This document shows positions 16,018 to 23,997 of a stretch of DNA of 64,000 bases, piece by piece. Position numbers and translations under genes: made by a program. This DNA is from Clostridium thermobutyricum DSM 4928 (lineage in GTDB: Bacteria > Bacillota > Clostridia > Clostridiales > Clostridiaceae): positions 23,340 through 87,339 of the forward strand of contig NZ_LTAY01000015.1 in NCBI RefSeq assembly GCF_002050515.1, written 5' to 3'. Each line of letters opens with the position of its first letter. Position 1 is the first letter of the stretch. A model generated the notes under the pieces. It was given only the letters and a program-made list of their open reading frames with translations, did no database searches and had not been told where the DNA came from.

Positions 16018-16809
16018 TTGAAACGAATATTTATAGCTGCAGCAGTAACAGCAGCCATTACAGGAGCAACTGGAACAATAACAGCTCATGCAGATACTAT
16101 AAATCACTCAGTAAGAGCTAATTATATAAGTAAGAAAAATAACGTACGAAATAAAGTTAACAATCAAAATGCTAATAATTATTATACAACAAGACAAATT
16201 ACACAGCTTTCTGCTATTTTTGAGTCTAATAATAATCCGGGAAGTATTTCAACAGGAAAAGGAGATTTTGGCGGGAAATCTTATGGAGCTTGGCAATTTT
16301 CAAGCAATACTGGGACTTTAGCTGAATTTATTAATTTTTTAAAAAGAGAAAATTATAGTTTTTATTTTGCCTTAGTTAGAGCTGAATATAAACAAAAGGG
16401 AATACAATACGGAAATGAATTTGATAATGTTTGGAAGTCTATAGCAAATAAATATCCAAATACATTCTATAATTTACAAATGGAGTTTATAAGAGAAAAT
16501 TATTATGATAAGCTTGTTAGAATGTTAAGAAGAGATGGGGGATTTTCAAAAATGCTTTCAAATTTAGCAGTACAAAATGTTTTAGTTTCTACTGCAGTAC
16601 AAAATGGTGTTATGGGAGCATATAAAATAATATCACCTTTAAAATACAGAGATAATCCAAGAGATTTTATAAAAGATATATATAATAGAAGAGCACTTGT
16701 AAATGAAAAAGGAGTCTTGGTTAATTTTTATTCTTCTTCTAATTCTGTTCAACAAGCTATAAAATGGAGATTAGTAAGAGAAGAAGATACTGCACTTAGT
16801 ATGTGTTAA
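16018..16809 (+). CDS. secreted lysozyme-like putative cell-wall hydrolase
   Basis: This 263-residue protein starts at TTG 16018, behind AGAGGGG. It has a signal peptide (MKRIFIAAAVTAAITGATG, cleavage likely after AHA near residue 25) and a short Asn-rich linker. The catalytic-looking domain begins at residue 62: SAIFESNNNPGSIS, GKGDFGGKSYGAWQFSSNTGT. The Glu in FESN and the G-D-x-G-G-x-S-Y-G-x-x-Q motif resemble lysozyme/transglycosylase-like modules of phage tail and secreted peptidoglycan enzymes, so I infer muralytic activity. The C-terminus ends in a cysteine (ALSMC). It is monocistronic with a WalR-type box upstream, which fits a cell-wall enzyme. The exact family is not certain. Confidence 0.65.
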   Translation: MKRIFIAAAVTAAITGATGTITAHADTINHSVRANYISKKNNVRNKVNNQNANNYYTTRQITQLSAIFESNNNPGSISTGKGDFGGKSYGAWQFSSNTGTLAEFINFLKRENYSFYFALVRAEYKQKGIQYGNEFDNVWKSIANKYPNTFYNLQMEFIRENYYDKLVRMLRRDGGFSKMLSNLAVQNVLVSTAVQNGVMGAYKIISPLKYRDNPRDFIKDIYNRRALVNEKGVLVNFYSSSNSVQQAIKWRLVREEDTALSMC

Positions 16810-16856
16810 CAGAAAAAAATTAGGAATAGTTCGGAATATATAAATTATTTTATATT

Positions 16857-16889
16857 AAAATGGAGCATATTTTATATGCTCCATTTTTT
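16857..16889. terminator. bidirectional terminator
   Basis: ATGGAGCATAT and ATATGCTCCAT form a perfect stem with A- and T-runs on the two sides, between the convergent lysozyme-like gene and brnQ. It overlaps the brnQ stop codon. Confidence 0.92.
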
Positions 16890-18156
16890 ATGCTTGAACT
16901 AATTCTTGAGATGGTATTCTAAATATTAAATTTCCAATAATAACACTTAGTATTGTTGGAATTAACCATGAGAAACCTAAAGAGGCAAGTGGAATAAAGC
17001 TTAAGTTAACAAAAGGTATAACTTGAAGAATTCCAAATATTAATGATACATAAACACCTAATCTAATAGCACGTACATTTTTTAAGAATTTACTAAATAA
17101 AGTGGTAAATATTAAAGTTATTGCTACAGGATAAAGTATATTAAGTATTGGTCCGGAGATTTTTATTATTTTATCTACTCCAAGACTTCCAATAAAAATA
17201 CTTATTATAGTTATACAAATAGCATTATATTTATATTTTAATTTGCCTTTTGATATTTCTTCAAAGAAAGAGGATCCAGCAGTTATTAATCCAATTGAAG
17301 TAGTTAAGCAAGCAAGTCCCATTGCAACACCGATTATTGTAGTACCAGCACTACCTAGTATTCTTTTAGAAATAAAAAGTAAAAGACTTGTATTAGTTAT
17401 ATCTCCACTAACTACTGATGTAGTTTGTGCACCTATAAAAGTTAATCCTCCGTATACAATAGCAAGTCCAATAGCAGCAACTAAGCTAGCTTTAATAGTC
17501 ATAGGAAGTAGCTTTTCTTTTGAATATCCTTTAGAAGAAATATTTTTTGAGACAATAGCCGCAAAAAGTAAAGCAGCTAATGCATCCATAGTTTGATAAC
17601 CTTCTATAAGTGAATTTGAAAATACACTTGTAAATCCAGTATCTGCAACATCTCCTATTGGTAAAAATATTCCTTTAACTATTATTATTCCAAGGATTAT
17701 AAGTAATGCAGGTGTTAAAAATTTTCCTATAGTATCTATGATTGAAGTTTTGCTAAATACAAAAAATAAATTTATACCAAAATAAATTAACATCCAAACA
17801 AATGGAGGTATTTGAGGTAATATTGGGTGAATAGTAAGTTCATAAGTAGTTGCAGCAGTTCTTGGAATTCCAAGCATTGGTCCAATTGCAATAAATAAAA
17901 TTGCTGCAAAAACAATTGCAAATTTAGGTCCAATTTTTGAAGCCATTGTTTTGAAAGTTCCATCACCTTTAGTACAAGCGATTATAGCTAGCAAAGGTAA
18001 ACCTACTCCAGTTAAGGTGAATCCTATTATAGCAAAGATAAAATCCTTACCTACAGCATGTCCTAAAAATGGTGGAAATATTAAGTTACCTGCACCAAAA
18101 AACATAGCGAAAAGTGCAAAGCCAACAATAAAAAAATCTCTCGTACTCTTTTTCAT
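16888..18156 (-). CDS. brnQ: branched-chain amino acid transport system II carrier protein
   Basis: The 422-residue LIVCS-family carrier has about 12 membrane segments. The N-terminal GFALFAMFFGAGNLIFPPFLG is the family signature, and GPMLGIPRTAATTYE near residue 100 is also conserved. It should import leucine, isoleucine or valine with a coupling cation. AAAGCGAGG lies about 8 bp before the ATG. No T-box or other leader is visible in the 283-bp divergent gap to galU2, so it appears controlled at the promoter level. A single-gene unit closed by a terminator. Confidence 0.95.
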   Translation of the reverse strand: MKKSTRDFFIVGFALFAMFFGAGNLIFPPFLGHAVGKDFIFAIIGFTLTGVGLPLLAIIACTKGDGTFKTMASKIGPKFAIVFAAILFIAIGPMLGIPRTAATTYELTIHPILPQIPPFVWMLIYFGINLFFVFSKTSIIDTIGKFLTPALLIILGIIIVKGIFLPIGDVADTGFTSVFSNSLIEGYQTMDALAALLFAAIVSKNISSKGYSKEKLLPMTIKASLVAAIGLAIVYGGLTFIGAQTTSVVSGDITNTSLLLFISKRILGSAGTTIIGVAMGLACLTTSIGLITAGSSFFEEISKGKLKYKYNAICITIISIFIGSLGVDKIIKISGPILNILYPVAITLIFTTLFSKFLKNVRAIRLGVYVSLIFGILQVIPFVNLSFIPLASLGFSWLIPTILSVIIGNLIFRIPSQELVQA

Positions 18157-18396
18157 ATAAAAAACCTCGCTTTTGTAAAATTTAATATGACATTAATATA
18201 TCATCAAATATTATAAGATTCAACATAAAATACGTTAAAAATAAAATTAATATTAAAATAAAAGCTAATTTTTTAATACTTTACTAAAAAATATCGCATT
18301 AAAATGAAAAAGTATAAAAATAGAATAAAATTTAAGGGGGTAAAATGAAAAATCTATAATAATTAATTATTTTAAATAATTATATGGAAATATATG

Positions 18397-18425
18397 TGAT
18401 ATAATTAAAATGATAACGATGTTAT
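18397..18425 (+). promoter_or_regulatory. extended -10 promoter and small inverted repeat before galU copy 2
   Basis: TGATATAAT (18397-18405) is an extended -10 with no good -35. ATAAC-GAT-GTTAT (18413-18425) follows at the expected start point and directly precedes the AAGGGGG ribosome site. It could be an operator or a tiny 5' hairpin. Confidence 0.5.
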
Positions 18426-18439
18426 AAGGGGGAAAAATT

Positions 18440-19318
18440 ATGAAAGTAAAAAAGGCTATAATACCAGCAGCTGGGTTAGGAACTAGATTTTTACCAGCAA
18501 CTAAAGCACAACCAAAGGAAATGTTACCAATAGTTGATAAGCCAACTATTCAATATATTATAGAGGAAGCTGTTGCATCTGGAATTGAAGAAATTCTTAT
18601 AATAACAGGAAGAAATAAAAAGTGTATTGAAGATCACTTTGATAAAAGTATTGAGCTTGAAATGGAATTAGAGAAATCAGGAAAAGAAGAACTTTTAGAG
18701 TTAGTAAAAGATATTTCAAGTATGGTTGATATTCATTATATAAGACAAAAAGAGCCAAAAGGATTAGGGCATGCAATTCATTGTGCAAAAACATTTGTGG
18801 GAAATGAACCTTTTGCAGTTCTTTTAGGAGATGATGTTGTTTATAATGAAAAACCATGTTTAAAGCAATTGATGGAATGTTATGAAGAATATAAAACTTC
18901 TATTTTAGGAGTTCAAACTGTATTAGAAGAAAATGTATCTAAATATGGGATAATAAATGGAATTCACATAGAGGACAGAGTTTATAAAGTAAAAGATTTA
19001 GTTGAGAAACCAAGTGTTGAAGAAGCTCCAAGTAATGTAGCTATTTTAGGAAGATATATAATAACTCCTCAAATATTTGATATATTAGAGAATACTAAAC
19101 CAGGAAAAGGTGGAGAAATTCAGCTTACTGATGCATTAAAAACTTTAATATCTCAAGAAGCAATGTATGCATATAATTTTGAGGGAAAAAGATATGATGT
19201 TGGAGACAAGCTTGGATTCTTAGAAGCAACAATAGAATTTGCTTTAAGAAGAGAAGAATTAAAAGGTGAAATGTTAGATTATTTAGAAAATAGAAGCTGG
19301 GAAAAAGTTTTAAAATAA
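18440..19318 (+). CDS. galU: UTP--glucose-1-phosphate uridylyltransferase (copy 2)
   Basis: At 292 residues this is a close paralog of the product at 3404: AAGLGTRFLPATKAQPKE, EKPSVEEAPSN and DVGDKLGFL are all present. It makes UDP-glucose. Unlike copy 1 it stands alone, with its own promoter, AAGGGGG ribosome site and terminator, so it may serve general or teichoic-acid/glycolipid demand while copy 1 follows the polysaccharide operon. The two copies differ mostly at surface positions and at the C-terminus (here ending SWEKVLK). Both look fully functional. An LCP-family glycopolymer transferase follows in its own unit. Confidence 0.95.
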   Translation: MKVKKAIIPAAGLGTRFLPATKAQPKEMLPIVDKPTIQYIIEEAVASGIEEILIITGRNKKCIEDHFDKSIELEMELEKSGKEELLELVKDISSMVDIHYIRQKEPKGLGHAIHCAKTFVGNEPFAVLLGDDVVYNEKPCLKQLMECYEEYKTSILGVQTVLEENVSKYGIINGIHIEDRVYKVKDLVEKPSVEEAPSNVAILGRYIITPQIFDILENTKPGKGGEIQLTDALKTLISQEAMYAYNFEGKRYDVGDKLGFLEATIEFALRREELKGEMLDYLENRSWEKVLK

Positions 19319-19329
19319 AAAAGAGATTT

Positions 19330-19366
19330 AAAGATTAAGAGTTATGTAACTCTTAATCTTTTTTTT
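19330..19366 (+). terminator. rho-independent terminator
   Basis: AAGATTAAGAGTTA pairs perfectly with TAACTCTTAATCTT and is followed by a T-run, after galU copy 2. Confidence 0.93.
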
Positions 19367-19462
19367 GAAAATAAACAAGTAATATGAAAATAAAATTAAT
19401 TTTGTAAAAAAATGATGAATGATATATAATTTAGTAGTGGATATTTTTTAAGGGGGATTGAA

Positions 19463-20398
19463 ATGGGTAAAAAAAAGAAAAAAGATTCTACAAAAATACT
19501 AAAAAGAATTTTGATTAGTCTTATTGCAGTTATAGTGCTTTTAGTTGGAGTAGGAGTTTTTTATGTTTATAATGTTTTAGGAAAAATAGAAAAAACTGAA
19601 ATAAATAAAGATGATCTAGGAATTGTAAAAGAAGAAACAGGTAAAGACATAACTAATATAGCTCTTTTTGGTGTAGATGCACCTAAAGGTCAAACAGGTA
19701 GGTCAGATAGTATAATGATTTTAAGTCTTGATAAAGAACATAAGAAAATTAAATTAACTTCTATTATGAGAGATTCATATGTAAATATACCAGGAAGAGG
19801 TATGGATAAAATAAATCATGCTTATGCTTTTGGAGGACCACAACTTGCTATAAAAACTTTAAATACTAATTTTGGATTAAATATAGAGAATTTTTTAACT
19901 GTTAACTTTACATCATTACCAATAATAATAGACAAAATTGGTGGAGTAGATATAAATTTAACTAATGGAGATTTAAAATATTTAAATCAGCATTTAGGGA
20001 ATAAATCAACTCCTGTAAATGGAACTGGAGTTCATACTTTAGATGGTGAGCAAGCAATGGCTTATTGTAGAATAAGATATGATGGCGGAGATCAAAGAAG
20101 AACTGAGAGACACAGAACTGTATTAGAAGCAGTATTTAAAAAAATTAAAGAAGTACCAGCTTCTAAAATTCCAAGTATAATTACAGATTTATTGCCATAT
20201 GTTGAAACTAATTATTCTTCAACAGAAATACTAGGATTAGGTACTAGTAATATGAGTTTATTAAATACTGATATGGTTCAATATAGACTACCTGAAGATG
20301 GTAAATATCAAGGAAAGAATATTAAAGGAGTCTATTACACAGTATTTGATATTCAAGAAACTAAAAATGATTTAAAGAAATTTATTTATGAAAATTAA
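19463..20398 (+). CDS. LytR-CpsA-Psr (LCP) family glycopolymer transferase
   Basis: This 311-residue protein has a short basic N-terminus, one membrane segment at residues 13-36, then an extracellular LCP domain. The domain shows GRSDSIMILSLD near residue 78, SIMRDSYVNIPG near 98, KINHAYAFGGP near 117 and RIRYDGGDQRRTERHR near 198, which carries the conserved arginines. LCP enzymes attach teichoic acids or capsule to peptidoglycan from undecaprenyl-pyrophosphate carriers outside the membrane. AAGGGGG precedes the ATG by 7 bp. A TATAAT-like sequence near 19425 may be its -10. Its nearness to galU and the polysaccharide genes fits a role in envelope glycopolymer anchoring. Confidence 0.93.
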   Translation: MGKKKKKDSTKILKRILISLIAVIVLLVGVGVFYVYNVLGKIEKTEINKDDLGIVKEETGKDITNIALFGVDAPKGQTGRSDSIMILSLDKEHKKIKLTSIMRDSYVNIPGRGMDKINHAYAFGGPQLAIKTLNTNFGLNIENFLTVNFTSLPIIIDKIGGVDINLTNGDLKYLNQHLGNKSTPVNGTGVHTLDGEQAMAYCRIRYDGGDQRRTERHRTVLEAVFKKIKEVPASKIPSIITDLLPYVETNYSSTEILGLGTSNMSLLNTDMVQYRLPEDGKYQGKNIKGVYYTVFDIQETKNDLKKFIYEN

Positions 20399-20401
20399 TA
20401 T

Positions 20402-20432
20402 AAAAAGACTATCAGTTTTGATAGTCTTTTTT
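20402..20432 (+). terminator. rho-independent terminator
   Basis: AAAAGACTATCA pairs with TGATAGTCTTTT around a 4-nt loop, followed by T. Confidence 0.92.
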
Positions 20433-20506
20433 GTATTAATTTGTAAAAAAAAGATTTAAAAGAAAATAATCATATGGTAAAATATGTATTAAAAGGGGTG
20501 GATATA

Positions 20507-21643
20507 ATGAGAAAGAAAAAAAGAGATATGGGAAATATATACATAGGAATTTCAGTACTATTATCTATCTTATTAATAGGTGGAGGGATTATTTTTAAAG
20601 GCTTAAAAAAAGGTGATGAATATAAGCCTTTAGCAGTAGAGAAAGAGGAACCAGAAGAGAAAAAAGATAATTTATTATTAGCATTTATAAAAGATAAAAA
20701 ATTAGAAGGACTACGCTTTTTAAATATAGATAAAAATAATAATAAAATAACAGGAGATAATTATCCAAAAGAATTTTTAGTAGAAAATAAAGAAGAACTT
20801 ATAAAATTAGAAAGATTATATACAAGTGAAAAGAAATTTGAAAAAAGTATGCTACAGAAAAATTTTGAGATAGATGATTTTAGTTATATAGAAGTGGATG
20901 TTGATATTGTATCTAAATACATTAAATATGATAAAAATTTCATAAATAATATATTTTTAAAATCTTTAGAATTAACACAAGAAGAAAAAAATGAATTTTA
21001 TAAAGGGTTTAAAATTATAGATGGAAAGACTAAATTAAGTAAAGAGGAATATGAAGAGTTATTAGGGAAAATAAGTGAAGAAGATTTAAAAATAGAAAAA
21101 GCAGAATTTAAAACTGTAACTTTAGAGGAGATAATAGATAAAAATGCTATTGAGATATTAACAGAAGAAGAAAAGAAAATAAAGATTTCTTATAGAAATG
21201 AAGAACAACTTAGAAATTATAAAGGATATATAGATATAAAAGAAAAGGAAAAGATAAAGCTTGAAGAAAAAAAGGCTATTATAGAATCTACAAATAATAA
21301 TTTAAATGTAACAAGCAATAATAGTAGTGTAGGAACAAGTAATGTTAATGGAGTTAATAGTAATACATATAATTCTAATAGCTCTAATAATTCAACAAAT
21401 AGACCATCTACTAATACGAAACCAAATGGTAATGTAACAAAACCAAATGATAATGTAATAAAGCCAAGTGATAATGTAACAAAACCAAATAAACCAAATT
21501 CAGATAAACCAACTGAAACTCCACCAATTCAAGAAGAGAATTCAAATACTAAGCCACCATCAGAAAATGTAGATAAAGAAGAACCAACAACTCCACCAAC
21601 TAATACAGAGTCAAGCAATCCGAATGAAAATAAACAAGAATAA
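20507..21643 (+). CDS. membrane-anchored protein with low-complexity C-terminal tail, unknown function
   Basis: A 378-residue protein: basic N-terminus (MRKKKRDMG), one membrane segment at about residues 10-29, a charged Lys/Glu-rich domain at 35-260 and a 115-residue Asn/Thr/Pro/Ser tail. The tail contains short imperfect repeats of the form N-V-[TI]-K-P-[NS]-[DG]-N. The topology implies that most of the protein is outside the membrane, with the tail crossing or lying in the wall. AAGGGGTG at 20492 fixes the start at 20507 rather than an earlier ATG at 20474. I recognise no enzymatic domain. It follows the LCP gene and is flanked by terminators, so it is a single-gene unit. Confidence 0.75.
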   Translation: MRKKKRDMGNIYIGISVLLSILLIGGGIIFKGLKKGDEYKPLAVEKEEPEEKKDNLLLAFIKDKKLEGLRFLNIDKNNNKITGDNYPKEFLVENKEELIKLERLYTSEKKFEKSMLQKNFEIDDFSYIEVDVDIVSKYIKYDKNFINNIFLKSLELTQEEKNEFYKGFKIIDGKTKLSKEEYEELLGKISEEDLKIEKAEFKTVTLEEIIDKNAIEILTEEEKKIKISYRNEEQLRNYKGYIDIKEKEKIKLEEKKAIIESTNNNLNVTSNNSSVGTSNVNGVNSNTYNSNSSNNSTNRPSTNTKPNGNVTKPNDNVIKPSDNVTKPNKPNSDKPTETPPIQEENSNTKPPSENVDKEEPTTPPTNTESSNPNENKQE

Positions 21644-21650
21644 TTATAAT

Positions 21651-21682
21651 AAAAAAAAGAGGACATTTAATGTCCTCTTTTT
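21651..21682. terminator. bidirectional terminator
   Basis: AGAGGACATTTAATGTCCTC forms a self-complementary stem with an A-run before and T-run after, between the convergent tail-protein gene and trpS. Confidence 0.93.
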
Positions 21683-22685
21683 ATCTTGGTATAAATCCAA
21701 TTTTCTTTTGAACTTTTCTTAAAGTTTTATTTGCTATATAAGAAGCTTTTTGAGCACCATTTCTATAAATTTCTTCAAGAGTTTTCTTATCTTTTTGTAA
21801 TTCAAGAGCTCTTGCTTGAATTGGAGCTAATTCTTCAATTATTGCATCTGCAACATCTTTCTTTAATTCCGCATATCCAAGATTTTCATAGTTCTTTACA
21901 ATATCAAGTGGATTTTCACCTTTTATTGTAGCTAATATATCTATAAGATTTTTAACTCCAGGTTGTTCTTCGGTATAATTTACAACACCAACACTGTCAG
22001 TTACAGCTCTAGAAATTTTCTTTCTTATAACTTCTGGAGGATCCATAACTAATATGAAAGAGTTAACATTTTCATCTGATTTAGACATTTTTTTAGTTGG
22101 TTCTTGAAGGCTCATTATTTTAGCACCCTCTTTAGGAATATATCCAGTTGGAATTTTAAATGTCTCACTATAAGCATTATTAAATCTATTTGCTAAATCA
22201 CGAGCTAATTCTAAATGTTGAGTTTGGTCTTTTCCAACAGGAACAAGATCAGTTTGATATAAAAGAATATCTGCTGCCATTAATACTGGATACATAAAAA
22301 GTCCAGCACCTATTGAATCGCCAAATCTTTTTGATTTGTCTTTATATTGTGTCATTCTTGAAAGTTCACCAACATAAGAATTACAAGTTAAAAGCCAACC
22401 ACACTCAGCATGAGCAGGTACATGTGACTGAATGAAAAGAGTATTCTTTTCTGGATCTATACCAGCTGCTAAATATATTGAAAGAAGTTCTAAAGTTTTG
22501 CTTCTAAGATCTTTTGGTTTTTGAGGAACTGTTATAGCATGTAAATCAACTACGCAAAAATAACAGTCATAATCTTCTTGTAATTTAACCCAGCTTTTTA
22601 TAGCACCTAAGTAATTCCCAAGAGTTATGTTTCCTGAAGGTTGAATACCACTAAAAATAACTTTTTTAGCTTCTGAATTTTCCAT
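21681..22685 (-). CDS. trpS: tryptophan--tRNA ligase
   Basis: This 334-residue class I synthetase charges tRNA-Trp. The HIGH-like motif is in SGIQPSGNITLGNYLGA near residue 14, the tryptophan-pocket region has MAADILLYQTDLVPVGKDQ, and the KMSKS loop is KKMSKSDEN near residue 200. The length is normal. It lies downstream of gerKB on the same strand, but a perfect promoter in the 131-bp gap gives it its own transcript. No T-box leader or other attenuator is visible there, which is notable because many Firmicute synthetase genes have one. Confidence 0.97.
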   Translation of the reverse strand: MENSEAKKVIFSGIQPSGNITLGNYLGAIKSWVKLQEDYDCYFCVVDLHAITVPQKPKDLRSKTLELLSIYLAAGIDPEKNTLFIQSHVPAHAECGWLLTCNSYVGELSRMTQYKDKSKRFGDSIGAGLFMYPVLMAADILLYQTDLVPVGKDQTQHLELARDLANRFNNAYSETFKIPTGYIPKEGAKIMSLQEPTKKMSKSDENVNSFILVMDPPEVIRKKISRAVTDSVGVVNYTEEQPGVKNLIDILATIKGENPLDIVKNYENLGYAELKKDVADAIIEELAPIQARALELQKDKKTLEEIYRNGAQKASYIANKTLRKVQKKIGFIPR

Positions 22686-22718
22686 AATTTCACTCCTTAC
22701 TAGGTATTTATAATATAA

Positions 22719-22747
22719 ATTATATGTTCCTGTAAACCCAATGTCAA
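22719..22747 (-). promoter_or_regulatory. consensus promoter of trpS
   Basis: On the minus strand TTGACA (22747-22742) and TATAAT (22724-22719) are perfect, with a 17-bp spacer, about 34 bp before the trpS ATG. Confidence 0.9.
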
Positions 22748-22816
22748 TTTGAAATAATACAGTAAAATCAGGTTTTTATATTCTTTTCAAATAAAAAGAA
22801 AACGTATATTTTCACC

Positions 22817-23893
22817 TTACATTTTCATTCTTTTATATTTAAAGAAATAAATTACATAAGTTATTAGTGGAATAACGAAAAATACCACTAAAAGTATAAA
22901 TTGCAAAGGTCTAAGTAAATTAAACATAACAAATTGACTAGAACCGATAAAATAGGATAATACAGCAATTATTATTGTATATATAGTGATAAAAACTTTT
23001 TTTCTTTTAATTTTATTTCTTAATAAGGTTATTATTCCTGTTAATGATAAGACATATTTTAAAAATAAATTACAAACAGTTCTAAGTAAGAAAAAGAAAT
23101 CACCAAACTCAAGAAAATCTTCAATGTCTAATCTTTGAGCTTGATAAAATTCTGGATAATATATATTAGATGCCCTAAGTGGACCAAAAGTTCCAATTAA
23201 AAGTACAAAAACAAATGTAACTAATATACAAATAATAAAAGTACCTAATAAGCTATTTTTTATTAAATTTTCTTTATCACGTACATATCTTAAAAAAGGA
23301 AATATTATAGCTATGGAAGAGAAAGAACCTAGCAGCATAAGTGTTGCAAAAATGTTTTCCTTTGAAAGTCCATTAAATAAAATAGGCAAAAGATATTGGA
23401 AGTTTTTATATTGATAAAGCAATGCCATTAAAAATAAATTAGATACAAAAATAATAGTTATAGTTACAATTACAACTATAGTTATTGTTCTAAAATTTTT
23501 ACTAGCTACATATGCAGCAGGAATTATAAAAAATGCTAAGCAATACCATATTGGAGTTTCTATAAATATTGTTGTATGAATTGCACTAGACTCCACTGTA
23601 GCAGCTTCTAATGAAGTTAAAAATAGTCCTACACAAAATAGAAATAAAAAAATATTTCCAAGCAATTTAGGATAAGTATTATAAAAAACTTTCTCTAATG
23701 TTAAAGTCTTAGTTTTTAAAGATATAAACATTATTAGAAAAATAAATCCTAATAAAAGAAAGGTTGCTACTAATGCAGAGATCCAAGTATCTCTTCCATT
23801 AACTCCTATAAAAATTGAAGCATAAGTTCTGGCACTTATGGCAGTAACCGAAAAAATAAAAAATATCAAATGTTTTGAATTTATTTTGTACAT
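22817..23893 (-). CDS. gerKB: spore germination receptor permease subunit (GerKB/GerAB family)
   Basis: A 358-residue integral membrane protein with about ten membrane segments, related to the amino-acid permease fold and typical of GerAB/GerKB. Its N-terminus has the expected SARTYASIFIGVNGRDTWIS region. In the spore inner membrane this subunit is thought to sense or move the germinant. It is transcribed away from gerKA-gerKC, with a 104-bp divergent gap. This layout, gerKB separate and opposite to gerKA-gerKC, is known from C. perfringens. GGGAGAG precedes the start at 23893. Confidence 0.92.
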   Translation of the reverse strand: MYKINSKHLIFFIFSVTAISARTYASIFIGVNGRDTWISALVATFLLLGFIFLIMFISLKTKTLTLEKVFYNTYPKLLGNIFLFLFCVGLFLTSLEAATVESSAIHTTIFIETPIWYCLAFFIIPAAYVASKNFRTITIVVIVTITIIFVSNLFLMALLYQYKNFQYLLPILFNGLSKENIFATLMLLGSFSSIAIIFPFLRYVRDKENLIKNSLLGTFIICILVTFVFVLLIGTFGPLRASNIYYPEFYQAQRLDIEDFLEFGDFFFLLRTVCNLFLKYVLSLTGIITLLRNKIKRKKVFITIYTIIIAVLSYFIGSSQFVMFNLLRPLQFILLVVFFVIPLITYVIYFFKYKRMKM

Positions 23894-23997
23894 TTAAAAA
23901 CTCTCCCTTTTATATAAAAAATGAATTTAAAGTTAGTATTTACAAAATAATGAATATTAAACATTTATTTAGGAATAATATTTTTAGGTGATGTAGA

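Noticed and set aside
18345..18359. Four-codon frame (MKNL) behind a strong AAGGGGG site upstream of galU copy 2
   Set aside because: Too short to claim as a gene, with no coupling to galU. It may be a relic or coincidence.
23951..23980. TGAATA-N17-AATAATA, a possible sigma-G promoter for gerKA
   Set aside because: The motifs are fair matches, but the predicted start point would fall within the AGGTGA ribosome site of gerKA, leaving almost no leader. It may be chance in AT-rich DNA.
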